Positions 47,702-55,526 of a stretch of DNA of 64,000 nt are shown here, piece by piece. Every line of letters starts with the position of its first letter. Position 1 is the first letter of the stretch. This DNA is from Colwellia ponticola (lineage in GTDB: Bacteria; Pseudomonadota; Gammaproteobacteria; Enterobacterales; Alteromonadaceae). The position numbers were made by a program, and so were the translations under genes. The DNA is taken from assembly GCF_005885605.1 (NCBI RefSeq), contig NZ_SZVP01000005.1:1-64000 (forward strand). The letters run 5' to 3'. Below the pieces are notes generated by a model. It had not been told where the DNA came from, searched no databases, and worked only from the letters and a program-made list of their open reading frames with translations.

Positions 47702-48817
47702 TTAAGAAATAATGGCAGTAGTGGTTACCCTATTTGCCAATAGCCGCTCAACATATTGTTTTGCTTCATCACTGTACAGTAATGTGGCTACAGTCTCCCT
47801 TACTTGCTCTTCATATTGCTCATTATGCTCAACCATCATCATTAACTCGCTGATAATATTACCTTCATAAACAAAACAAGCAATAGGCCACTTAGCAAAA
47901 GCGCTAGCTAACATAGTTGAATGAGTAAATTTAACTTGTAAGGCCAGTGCATCTAAAATTGATTGAGGAAATTGCCAATGCTTAGCAATATGATAAGTTA
48001 ATGGTTTTGATTTTTGCTGCATTAATACTTTAAATGCGTAGGAATTAGGTTGACTATCAGGATGAACAAACGAAAAAGCTTCCATCAACAACTGATAAAT
48101 AATCATATCCCCTAGGTTACAAATAAGACCAATAAGATAACCTTGAGCCGCTTCTCCTTTGTAAGAAGACCCTTGCATTAATGCTTTAGCATTAATGCCC
48201 GTTGCTAAACTATGTTGCCAAATTTTATTACCATACTGCTTAAAATAAATAGGTGAATGTGGCGCTAGTTTACTAACAAAACCATTAATCACTCCTTCCA
48301 TCAGGCCATTACTACCTAATAACATGAACGCTGCTTTTAAGTCAGTGACTTCTTTATGGCTTCGGTTATAAAAAGATGAGTTAGCTAATTCAACCACTTT
48401 GGCGGCAATTGCTGGCTCTTGCTGAATCAAAGCCAGTAGCTCTTCGGTATTAAAGTTATTATTACTTAGCTGCTCAATAACCTTAGTAAGTGACGCTGGC
48501 AATACCGGCATCGCCTCTATGATGTTATTAGGTTTTCGTAACACTGCCTCAATTTTTTCGGTAATATAGAGTGATAATTCATCATGCTCTATAGTCGCTG
48601 GAGATTGTCCAAATAAAAAATCATAAAACGCTTGGCTATGCGTTTCTTCAGCACTGAGCAAACACAATGGCTTTAACGCCTTAGAACTTGGCGCCTTTTC
48701 AATCATTTTTTGCTGTGGTACTTCTTCTGTCTCACTGTCTTTCTCAAAATATAAATAATTGGGTTTTGCTTTACCTTTAATACTAGGAAAAAGGTGTTTC
48801 AAAATAGCTTTAAACAT
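47702..48817 (-). CDS. HDOD domain signalling protein
   Basis: A 371-residue protein with an HDOD domain over about 90-300 (VLPASLTKVIEQLSNNNFNTEELLALIQQEPAIAAKVVELANSSFYN). HDOD is an HD-related fold that has lost the metal-binding residues; it occurs in regulatory proteins and is not expected to be a nuclease. The first 90 residues are basic then acidic and do not match a known domain. It is convergent with the PilZ gene. The role is not known, but such proteins often influence motility or c-di-GMP signalling. Confidence 0.82.
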   Translation of the reverse strand: MFKAILKHLFPSIKGKAKPNYLYFEKDSETEEVPQQKMIEKAPSSKALKPLCLLSAEETHSQAFYDFLFGQSPATIEHDELSLYITEKIEAVLRKPNNIIEAMPVLPASLTKVIEQLSNNNFNTEELLALIQQEPAIAAKVVELANSSFYNRSHKEVTDLKAAFMLLGSNGLMEGVINGFVSKLAPHSPIYFKQYGNKIWQHSLATGINAKALMQGSSYKGEAAQGYLIGLICNLGDMIIYQLLMEAFSFVHPDSQPNSYAFKVLMQQKSKPLTYHIAKHWQFPQSILDALALQVKFTHSTMLASAFAKWPIACFVYEGNIISELMMMVEHNEQYEEQVRETVATLLYSDEAKQYVERLLANRVTTTAIIS

Positions 48818-48956
48818 ATCAATATTTATCCCGGTATATTTTTCTGCGTTAAAAATTGTTTAAAGGTAAAAATCATTAAAAATAGTGCAGTAGTAAGCGT
48901 TTTATTCTACTGTATAAAACGCTTAAATGATCACTAAACTGAACTGTCTTATTATA

Positions 48957-49703
48957 ATGAAATTACATCATATAGAAGGTCATATACAAACAATTTTGTT
49001 AGCCGAGTACGCTGAAAAATTATTACTACTCGATGGTTGCTGTCGCTCTGATATTGTTATATTACAACATTTTATTAGCCAAAACCTACAAAGAAAACTC
49101 AGTGACTTAACCTTAGTTGTAGTAACCCATATGCATCCTGATCATGCCGGTGCTGCCAACAAGCTACGCCAATTAACCGGCTGTAAAATTGCCACCGCTA
49201 ATGTTAGTGGTCAATGGTACTCAGGCATAGACGGCCGACTAATGCACCTTACCGATATATTATTAGCTAAGTGGGTAGCAAAGCGCATGAAAAAGCCCTT
49301 AGTTAATATTTGGTATTCAAGCCAACTCATTGCAGATTATAAATTGGACGATGGTGAGTGTTTACCTGGATTTTCAGACTGGGTTGCTTTATCAACTCAA
49401 GGACATACTGATAGAGATTTATCATTACACCATTTACCTAGTAATAAAATTTATGTCGCTGATTTAATGGTTAAAGTGAAAAATAGATATATTCCACCCT
49501 TCCCTATTTTTTATCCTAACCGTTATCGTGCTTCACTGCATAAAATAATCACATTACAACCACGTAGCCTTATTCTTGCGCACGGCGGTGAAGTAATATT
49601 AAGCGTTCATGATTACCAACATTTATTACAGCTTGCCCCTCAGATCCCAACAACACATTGGCGTACTATTAAATTAGCCTTTTGGAAGAAGCTGGGTAAA
49701 TAA
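48957..49703 (+). CDS. Metallo-beta-lactamase fold hydrolase
   Basis: A 248-residue MBL-fold protein. The metal-binding motif is THMHPDHAGAA (HxHxDH pattern), then GHTDRDLSLH and a later AHGG supply further ligands. It is not a beta-lactamase subfamily that I can name; the substrate may be a thioester, lactone or phosphodiester. I chose ATG at 48957 (MKLHHIEGHIQTI), matching MBL starts; the frame extends to an ATG at 48927. No good ribosome binding site precedes either. Confidence 0.78.
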   Translation: MKLHHIEGHIQTILLAEYAEKLLLLDGCCRSDIVILQHFISQNLQRKLSDLTLVVVTHMHPDHAGAANKLRQLTGCKIATANVSGQWYSGIDGRLMHLTDILLAKWVAKRMKKPLVNIWYSSQLIADYKLDDGECLPGFSDWVALSTQGHTDRDLSLHHLPSNKIYVADLMVKVKNRYIPPFPIFYPNRYRASLHKIITLQPRSLILAHGGEVILSVHDYQHLLQLAPQIPTTHWRTIKLAFWKKLGK

Positions 49704-49808
49704 AGGCACTCCGCCAACACACTGGCGATAGCAATGACATGGTATTTATTTCTTGAACCATCTCATTATTAGTATAAAAAACCGACAAAAAAATAATCTA
49801 AATAAAAA

Positions 49809-49822
49809 AGAGTAACTGCTCT
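49809..49822. promoter_or_regulatory. Extra copy of the AGAG-N6-CTCT dyad
   Basis: AGAGTAACTGCTCT lies 34 bp (centre to centre) upstream of the like dyad in the small RNA B promoter, about three helical turns, as expected for cooperative binding of a regulator. A TATAAA overlaps its right arm, but no -35 box is visible. Confidence 0.55.
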
Positions 49823-49832
49823 ATAAATCACT

Positions 49833-49861
49833 TTACTTAGATAGAGTAGTTGCTCTATAAT
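49833..49861 (+). promoter_or_regulatory. Promoter with internal dyad, small RNA B
   Basis: TTACTT (49833-49838), a 17-bp spacer and TATAAT (49856-49861). The dyad AGAGTAGTTGCTCT (49843-49856) fills the spacer and overlaps the -10, exactly as in the small RNA A promoter. Confidence 0.72.
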
Positions 49862-49867
49862 AGCATT

Positions 49868-49976
49868 GTTCTTAGCGAACACTGTTGTAATAATTTATTT
49901 ATAGCTTCCCCATAGCTATTATGCCGATGTTATTTTTCACTACTTAGTAGTATGAGAATGTCATCGGTTTTTTTTT
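49868..49976 (+). ncRNA. Candidate small RNA B (paralog of A)
   Basis: A predicted transcript of about 109 bases without a reading frame. It starts with hairpin GTTC-TTAGC-GAAC (49868-49880), continues with an A/U-rich segment, then hairpin ATAGCT-TCCCCAT-AGCTAT (49901-49919) with a C-rich loop, and ends in a long terminator stem CCGATG (49924-49929) to CATCGG (49962-49967) with T9. Element order and the first bases agree with candidate A. The terminator arm is longer and contains an inner ACTAC-TTA-GTAGT stem. It lies 165 bp after the MBL gene, which has no terminator of its own that I can see. Confidence 0.7.
49924..49976 (+). terminator. Terminator of small RNA B
   Basis: CCGATG ... CATCGG enclose a long A/T-rich arm with an inner ACTAC-TTA-GTAGT hairpin, followed by nine T. 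The remaining 290 bp up to the ABC exporter start is AT-rich with nothing that I can identify. Confidence 0.82.
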
Positions 49977-50270
49977 GCTCCTAAATTAATCAAATCAGCA
50001 TCAAGCTATTCTAACACCACTAATACTCTACGTAACTCTGTTTAGCCTACACTTAAAATAGCACCTTACTGCATGTCACTTTACCAAGTTTGGTCTTTAC
50101 TATGTTATTTCTTATATAAAAAACACTATTATATTATTAAAAAAGCATAGTATTTATATAATGTTTGCTAGTTCCATTCTAATGAACAACGTAAACTATC
50201 CATAATAATGTATCTGCTAGTTAAGTTTTTACTGGCAATAAACGCTTTTTTTAATCGGAATAAGGAGCTT

Positions 50271-52088
50271 ATGTCAGAACAATCACCCACCAAGCCAATG
50301 AATAGAGCTAGTTCAAACCAAAATAAACCAAAGACAAAACAATTAAAAAAAGTAACCATATTGTTTGAGCTCGTGCAGTTTATTCGCCCTTATCAAGGGC
50401 ATGTGCTAACCGCTTTTGCCGCCTTGATTTTTACTGCGGCGGTCATGTTGTCGGTTGGCCAAGGGGTGAGAATGCTCATTGACGAAGGCTTTGCCCAGCA
50501 ATCCATTGCACAATTACAACAGGCGGTATTATTTATACTGGCTATTACCGTATTAATTGCTGGAGGTACATTCTCACGTTTTTATCTGGTGTCTTGGTTG
50601 GGTGAACGGGTAAGTGCTGATATTCGCTTAGCTGTTTTTAATCATGTGATAACCTTGCATCCGAGCTACTTTGAAACCAATGGTAGTGGCGACATTATGT
50701 CGCGGATCACCACAGATACAACACTGTTACAAAGTATTATTGGCTCTTCTTTTTCTATGGCTATTCGCAGTGCATTAATGCTAATTGGTGCGTTGGTAAT
50801 GCTATTTGCGACCAATATTAAATTAACCCTTATTGTCTTAATTTCAGTGCCTTTTATTTTGGTACCCATATTATTTTATGGCCGTAAAGTGAGACAGTTA
50901 TCACGTAAAAGCCAAGATTCAATGGCTGATGTTGGTAGCTATGCTGGTGAGGCCATTGAGCATATCACCACAGTACAAAGTTATACTCACGAAGAGCATG
51001 AAAAGCGCTCTTTCGCTAAAGAAGTTGAAAAGTCCTTTGTTATTGGCCGTCACCGTATAAAACAACGCGCTACTTTAATTGCTGGCGTTATTATTATTGT
51101 TTTTGGTGCAATTACGGGTATGTTATGGGTTGGTGGTACTGATGTTATTAACGGTAATATGAGCGGCGGTGATTTAGGCGCCTTTGTCTTTTATGCTATT
51201 TTAGTTGCCTCTTCATTAGCCACTATTTCTGAAGTGTTAGGCGAGTTACAGCGTGCTGCGGGTGCGACCGAAAGACTTATTGAAATATTACAAATACAAA
51301 GTAACATTCTTCCACCTGCTAACAATACTGTTACTGCTAACACGCTAAACGCAGAAGTTACTTTTGAAGCGGTCAGTTTTCATTACCCTTCAAGGCCCGA
51401 TCAAGCCGCGACAAAAAACCTCAATTTAGTTGCCCAACAAGGCAAAGTGTTAGCCTTAGTAGGACCCTCTGGTGCTGGTAAAACAACATTATTTGAGTTA
51501 CTACAACGTTTTTATGATCCCCAAGCAGGTCGTATTACTCTAGGTGGCACTGATATTCGTCAACTTGATCCAAAAGATTTACGTCAACAAATGGCGTTAG
51601 TACCACAGCAGCCGGCATTATTTAGTAGTGATGTGTTTCATAATATACGTTATGGCAAACCAGAAGCGAGTGATGAAGAAGTCATTTGTGCCGCTAAAAA
51701 AGCCCATGCTCATGAGTTTATAAGTCAACTACCTGAAGGTTATGATAGCTTTTTAGGTGAGCGTGGTGTACGTCTTTCGGGTGGTCAACGACAGCGCATA
51801 GCGATTGCCAGAGCCATATTAAAAGACCCACATATTTTGTTATTAGATGAAGCAACGAGTGCGCTTGATAGCGAAAGTGAGCATTATGTGCAGCAAGCAT
51901 TAAAAGAATTAATGCGCGGTCGTACCACCATTATTATTGCACACCGGCTATCAACTATACAACACGCTGATCAAATAGCGGTATTAGATCAAGGTAGTAT
52001 CACCGACATAGGTGATCATCAATCATTGTTACAACACTGTGAGCTGTACCAGCGTTTGGTGGAGCTACAGTTTAAAAAGCTGGCTTAG
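50271..52088 (+). CDS. ABC exporter, fused membrane and ATPase domains (MsbA/LmrA-like)
   Basis: A half-transporter of 605 residues. The N-terminal part (about 25-320) has six membrane helices (e.g. GHVLTAFAALIFTAAVMLSVG). The ATPase domain (about 350-600) has Walker A GPSGAGKTTL, Q-loop VPQQPALF, signature LSGGQRQR, Walker B ILLLDEATSALD and H-loop AHRLST. It should act as a homodimer exporting a lipid, peptide or drug; sequence alone does not show which. I chose ATG at 50271 (MSEQSPTKPMN) because AAGGAG lies ideally upstream; the frame continues up to 50208 without such a site. Confidence 0.9.
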   Translation: MSEQSPTKPMNRASSNQNKPKTKQLKKVTILFELVQFIRPYQGHVLTAFAALIFTAAVMLSVGQGVRMLIDEGFAQQSIAQLQQAVLFILAITVLIAGGTFSRFYLVSWLGERVSADIRLAVFNHVITLHPSYFETNGSGDIMSRITTDTTLLQSIIGSSFSMAIRSALMLIGALVMLFATNIKLTLIVLISVPFILVPILFYGRKVRQLSRKSQDSMADVGSYAGEAIEHITTVQSYTHEEHEKRSFAKEVEKSFVIGRHRIKQRATLIAGVIIIVFGAITGMLWVGGTDVINGNMSGGDLGAFVFYAILVASSLATISEVLGELQRAAGATERLIEILQIQSNILPPANNTVTANTLNAEVTFEAVSFHYPSRPDQAATKNLNLVAQQGKVLALVGPSGAGKTTLFELLQRFYDPQAGRITLGGTDIRQLDPKDLRQQMALVPQQPALFSSDVFHNIRYGKPEASDEEVICAAKKAHAHEFISQLPEGYDSFLGERGVRLSGGQRQRIAIARAILKDPHILLLDEATSALDSESEHYVQQALKELMRGRTTIIIAHRLSTIQHADQIAVLDQGSITDIGDHQSLLQHCELYQRLVELQFKKLA

Positions 52089-52116
52089 GCTTTAGCCAAC
52101 ACTCCCGAAAGGGCAC

Positions 52117-52152
52117 AAAAAAAGGAGAAGAGCGTAACGCCTTCTCCTTTTT
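52117..52152. terminator. Bidirectional terminator between ABC exporter and engB
   Basis: AAAGGAGAAG (52121-52130), loop AGCGTAACGC and CTTCTCCTTT (52141-52150), with an A-run on the left and T's on the right, between two convergent genes. Confidence 0.85.
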
Positions 52153-52247
52153 ATTGCTTTACGTCCATGATGCTTTAACTCATCATTACGCTTTCATATT
52201 GCTTAACCGTTATAGAGGCATACTAGCAATCAACAATAGTAATAAGA

Positions 52248-52931
52248 TTAATCTTGTTCAGTAAATTCTTCTGAATTATCAAGTTCATCTTCATCAGGTA
52301 AATCATACTCTGGTGCGTCTTGCTCAAGCCAAGCACAAATAATGGCATCCGCTTGTTCCGCGCCGGTGTATTTAAGTGATGAGAATGCTTGTACTGTAAT
52401 ATCGGCATTGAGTGGCGCTAACGCTTTTTTAACAGCCAATACTTCAGCGCTGCGTTTACCTTGTGATAATTTATCACACTTAGTTAATAGCGCTAAAATC
52501 GGTAAGTCGCTGTCTACCGCCCAGTGAATTAGGTCCATGTCTAAATCTTTTAACGGATGACGTATATCCATTAAAATAACGATACCCTTTAAACAACGAC
52601 GTTTTTCTAAATATTCACCTAGTGCTTTTTGCCATTTTTTCTTCATTTCTAAAGGAACTTTGGCAAAACCATAACCAGGTAAATCAATAAGGCGACGATT
52701 CTCTGCGACTTCAAACACATTAATAAGCTGCGTTCGACCAGGCGTTTTACTAATACGAGCTAAACCTCGTTGATTAGTTAATGTATTTAAAGCGCTTGAT
52801 TTACCTGCATTAGAGCGACCCGCGAAGGCGACTTCAATACCAGAATCTACCGGTAAACGGCGAATATCAGGTGCGCTAAGGGTAAAAGCGGCTTTGCTTA
52901 AATGTATCTTTGTAGAGGACAATGGCTTCAC
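52248..52931 (-). CDS. engB: Ribosome biogenesis GTPase EngB (YihA/YsxC)
   Basis: A GTPase needed for assembly of the 50S subunit. The G domain has [12 protein letters not shown] (G1), TPGRTQLIN (G2), DLPGYGFA (G3), TKCDK (G4) and SSLKYTG (G5). The block [22 protein letters not shown] matches YihA. The tail is acidic ([15 protein letters not shown]). The start is uncertain: I list GTG at 52931; a TTG at 52922 and a TTG at 52994 are also in frame, and none has a strong ribosome binding site. It is divergent from the cytochrome c4-type gene, as in many gammaproteobacteria. Confidence 0.92.
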   Translation of the reverse strand: MKPLSSTKIHLSKAAFTLSAPDIRRLPVDSGIEVAFAGRSNAGKSSALNTLTNQRGLARISKTPGRTQLINVFEVAENRRLIDLPGYGFAKVPLEMKKKWQKALGEYLEKRRCLKGIVILMDIRHPLKDLDMDLIHWAVDSDLPILALLTKCDKLSQGKRSAEVLAVKKALAPLNADITVQAFSSLKYTGAEQADAIICAWLEQDAPEYDLPDEDELDNSEEFTEQD

Positions 52932-53177
52932 TCGTTGAAAATTTTCGCTATTATAACGCTTTTCTTTCGCTTTTATTATTAAATAAACACACAAAAGTGT
53001 GAAATTATCGCTTTTTTGATCGATTTTTCCTTCTGCACTATTACAAGGTGATCATATTCGTGTAAAATGACGCCACATCAATCATACTTTTTTATCATTT
53101 TTTAATTAACTGGCTATTATATTGTTTTTATATTAGACAAACAGCGAGCTAATTAATGACAAGCAGAGAGCAACTCA

Positions 53178-54125
53178 ATGAAAAAAATTATCTTCTCGCT
53201 ATTCGTAGCTTTAAGTTCAATAAGTGTTGTACAAGCGGCAGATGCCGACGCAGGCAAAGCAAAGTCAGGTACTTGTAGTGCCTGTCACGGTGTTAACGGT
53301 GTTAGTGCAAGTCCTATGTTTCCTAACCTTGCTGGTCAAAATGATGTTTATATCATCAAGCAATTAAAAGACTTCAAATCAGGTGCTCGTATCAATGCCA
53401 CTATGGCACCAATGGCTGCTAACTTATCTGAAACAGACATGGCAGATTTAGCCGCTTATTTCTCTAGCTTACCAAGTGCTATTGAGCAAGCGGCAGCATC
53501 GAATAGTGCTGGCACAAGCTCAAGTGCTGTACCAGCAGCAGCTGGTAATGTAGACATTGTTACTTCTACTCCTGCAGCAGCACTTTATGCTGGTAATGTA
53601 GCAGCAGGTCAAACAAAAGCAGCTGCTTGTGCTGCATGTCACGGTGAAGATGGCAACAGCTTAATACCTATGTATCCTAGCCTTGCAGGCCAAAGCGCTA
53701 ACTATATTGCTAAACAATTGGCTGATTTTAAATCAGGTAACCGCAATAACGGCATAATGGCTGGTATGGTTGCAGGATTAACACAAGAAGACATGAATGA
53801 TTTAGCCGCTTACTTTGCAGTACAAAGTACTAAAGTAGGTACTGGCGAAACAAATGAAGTTGGTCATAAATTATACTTAGGTGGTGATTCAGCTAAAGGC
53901 ATTACGGCTTGTGTAGCTTGTCACGGTGTAACAGGTAAAGGTATGAAGCAAGCTGCTTTTCCAAGCCTTACAGGCCAAAGCCAAGAGTACTTAACCACTC
54001 AACTTAACTCTTTCCGCGAAGGCAGCCGCGGTAATGATAACAACGGTATTATGCGTAATATCGCTATTAAATTATCAGATGCCGACATTAAAGCGGTGAC
54101 TCAATACATCACGTCGTTAAAATAA
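53178..54125 (+). CDS. Triheme cytochrome c, c4-like
   Basis: A 315-residue periplasmic protein with signal peptide (1-20, cleavage VQA-AD) and three cytochrome c domains. Heme motifs are CSACH (33-37), CAACH (151-155) and CVACH (245-249). Each has a YPNLAGQ or FPSLTGQ-like segment and a later methionine as probable axial ligand (e.g. MAPMA, IMAGM, IMRNI). Cytochrome c4 normally has two hemes in about 190-200 residues; this is a c4-like pair with one more domain. An Ala/Ser-rich linker (104-135) separates domains 1 and 2. It probably carries electrons to a terminal oxidase, such as a cbb3 type. An AGAGAGCAA site lies before the ATG. Confidence 0.92.
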   Translation: MKKIIFSLFVALSSISVVQAADADAGKAKSGTCSACHGVNGVSASPMFPNLAGQNDVYIIKQLKDFKSGARINATMAPMAANLSETDMADLAAYFSSLPSAIEQAAASNSAGTSSSAVPAAAGNVDIVTSTPAAALYAGNVAAGQTKAAACAACHGEDGNSLIPMYPSLAGQSANYIAKQLADFKSGNRNNGIMAGMVAGLTQEDMNDLAAYFAVQSTKVGTGETNEVGHKLYLGGDSAKGITACVACHGVTGKGMKQAAFPSLTGQSQEYLTTQLNSFREGSRGNDNNGIMRNIAIKLSDADIKAVTQYITSLK

Positions 54126-54156
54126 TAATGGCTTGGTTACTTAGTTAATAAGTTTT

Positions 54157-54185
54157 TAAAAGCAGCGTTTATCGCTGCTTTTTTT
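54157..54185 (+). terminator. Terminator after the triheme cytochrome gene
   Basis: AGCAGCG (54161-54167), loop TTTAT, CGCTGCT (54173-54179), then T6, about 35 bp after the stop codon. Confidence 0.88.
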
Positions 54186-54233
54186 GTTGTACTTTTTAGT
54201 CGGTAAATGGGTAAGTGGGTAAATATTAACGAC

Positions 54234-54863
54234 ATGAACAATAAAATTAATACCTCATTATTTATCGCCTGCCAGCAATGCGATGCCCTCTATGACAAGC
54301 CCAAATTAAAACAAGGGCAGCTTGCCAAATGTAATCGCTGCGGTAGTACTTTAATAGAACGAAAAGTAGATCCTGTTAACCGTAGTTTTAACTGGTCACT
54401 CGCTGGATTAATACTAATGTTACCGGCTATTTTATTACCCATTATGGGCGTGACTTTAGCCGGCCAATTTCATCAAGCCTCCTTATTTGACTGTATTTTA
54501 GTACTTATTGACCGTGGCTTCTTTATGATTGCTTCTTTGGTTTTTCTATTCGCTATTGCCGTCCCTATTGTGCGTTTAGCCGGCGCACTTTATATTTCTT
54601 ATAGTTTTAAATTCAACAAGCTGAACCCTTCATTGCTACAGTTTTTTCGCGCATACCATCACCTTGACCATTGGGCCATGCTTAACGTTTTTATGCTCGG
54701 CATTGTCGTTTCTATGTATAAATTAATTGATGATACTGAGCTTTCAGTTAACTTTGGTTTATTATCCTTTGTTTTTTGGTTAATTTGTTCCACTATGTCT
54801 GCAGCAGCACTTGACCAAGACTATATTTGGGATAAATTAGAAAAAGCGTTTACAAAAAAGTGA
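54234..54863 (+). CDS. PqiA/LetA-like membrane protein, N-terminal half
   Basis: A 209-residue PqiA-domain protein. It begins with a zinc-ribbon-like pair, CQQCDALY and CNRCGS, and then has four membrane helices (e.g. WSLAGLILMLPAILLPIMGVTL). This corresponds to the first half of E. coli YebS/LetA or PqiA, which hold two such units in one protein of about 420 residues. The second half is encoded separately 8 bp downstream. LetA-type proteins supply lipid to the MCE tunnel. The start is uncertain: ATG at 54234, or 54207 in frame. Confidence 0.85.
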   Translation: MNNKINTSLFIACQQCDALYDKPKLKQGQLAKCNRCGSTLIERKVDPVNRSFNWSLAGLILMLPAILLPIMGVTLAGQFHQASLFDCILVLIDRGFFMIASLVFLFAIAVPIVRLAGALYISYSFKFNKLNPSLLQFFRAYHHLDHWAMLNVFMLGIVVSMYKLIDDTELSVNFGLLSFVFWLICSTMSAAALDQDYIWDKLEKAFTKK

Positions 54864-54871
54864 GTCGTTAG

Positions 54872-55489
54872 ATGAAAACAGCGAAACAAGCTGGCTTAGC
54901 CCTATGTCCTAAATGCCATAAGCTGAATAATGTAACCTCAGAGCCAATACAATGTAGTCGCTGCAATGGTCTGTTCTATCAGCGTAATCACCATAGTTTG
55001 CAATATACCCTCGCTTGGTGTGTTGCTGCCTTGCTGGCTTTTATTCCAGCAAATCTATACCCGATAATGATTGTCTATCAATTAGGTATTGGTGAAGAAG
55101 CAACTATTTTGTCCGGTATTGGCGAATTTATTAATCATGGTCTCTACCCAATAGCCATTATTATTTTTACCGCCAGTATCATAGTACCTTTGCTAAAAAT
55201 TATTGGTTTATTTGTTTTGGTTTATAAAGTACACACTGGCGTACGCTTAAAACCCAATAAACACAGTAAGTTTTACCACGTGCTTGAGCTATTAGGACCT
55301 TGGTCAATGCTTGATGTATTCGTTGTTGCCTTAATGGTAACCGTAGTAGAACTTGGTTTTGTTACCTCGGTAGCCGCAGGTCCAGCAATAAATTACTTTA
55401 CCATTACCGTACTTTTTACTATGTTTGCTGCCAACAGTTTTGATCCTCGTTTGTTGTGGGACAAAAAAAGTGCCATACAAACACAGTAA
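54872..55489 (+). CDS. PqiA/LetA-like membrane protein, C-terminal half
   Basis: A 205-residue protein with a second PqiA domain. It has its own zinc-ribbon cysteines, CPKCHKL and CSRCNGL, then four membrane segments (about 45-65, 95-120, 145-170 and 175-195). ATG start 8 bp after the first half gene and 37 bp before the MCE gene, so the three form one operon. I infer that both halves make one LetA-like complex. Confidence 0.85.
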   Translation: MKTAKQAGLALCPKCHKLNNVTSEPIQCSRCNGLFYQRNHHSLQYTLAWCVAALLAFIPANLYPIMIVYQLGIGEEATILSGIGEFINHGLYPIAIIIFTASIIVPLLKIIGLFVLVYKVHTGVRLKPNKHSKFYHVLELLGPWSMLDVFVVALMVTVVELGFVTSVAAGPAINYFTITVLFTMFAANSFDPRLLWDKKSAIQTQ

Positions 55490-55526
55490 TAATGGCCAAA
55501 CACCTTGTCATAAAGAAAGGATATAA

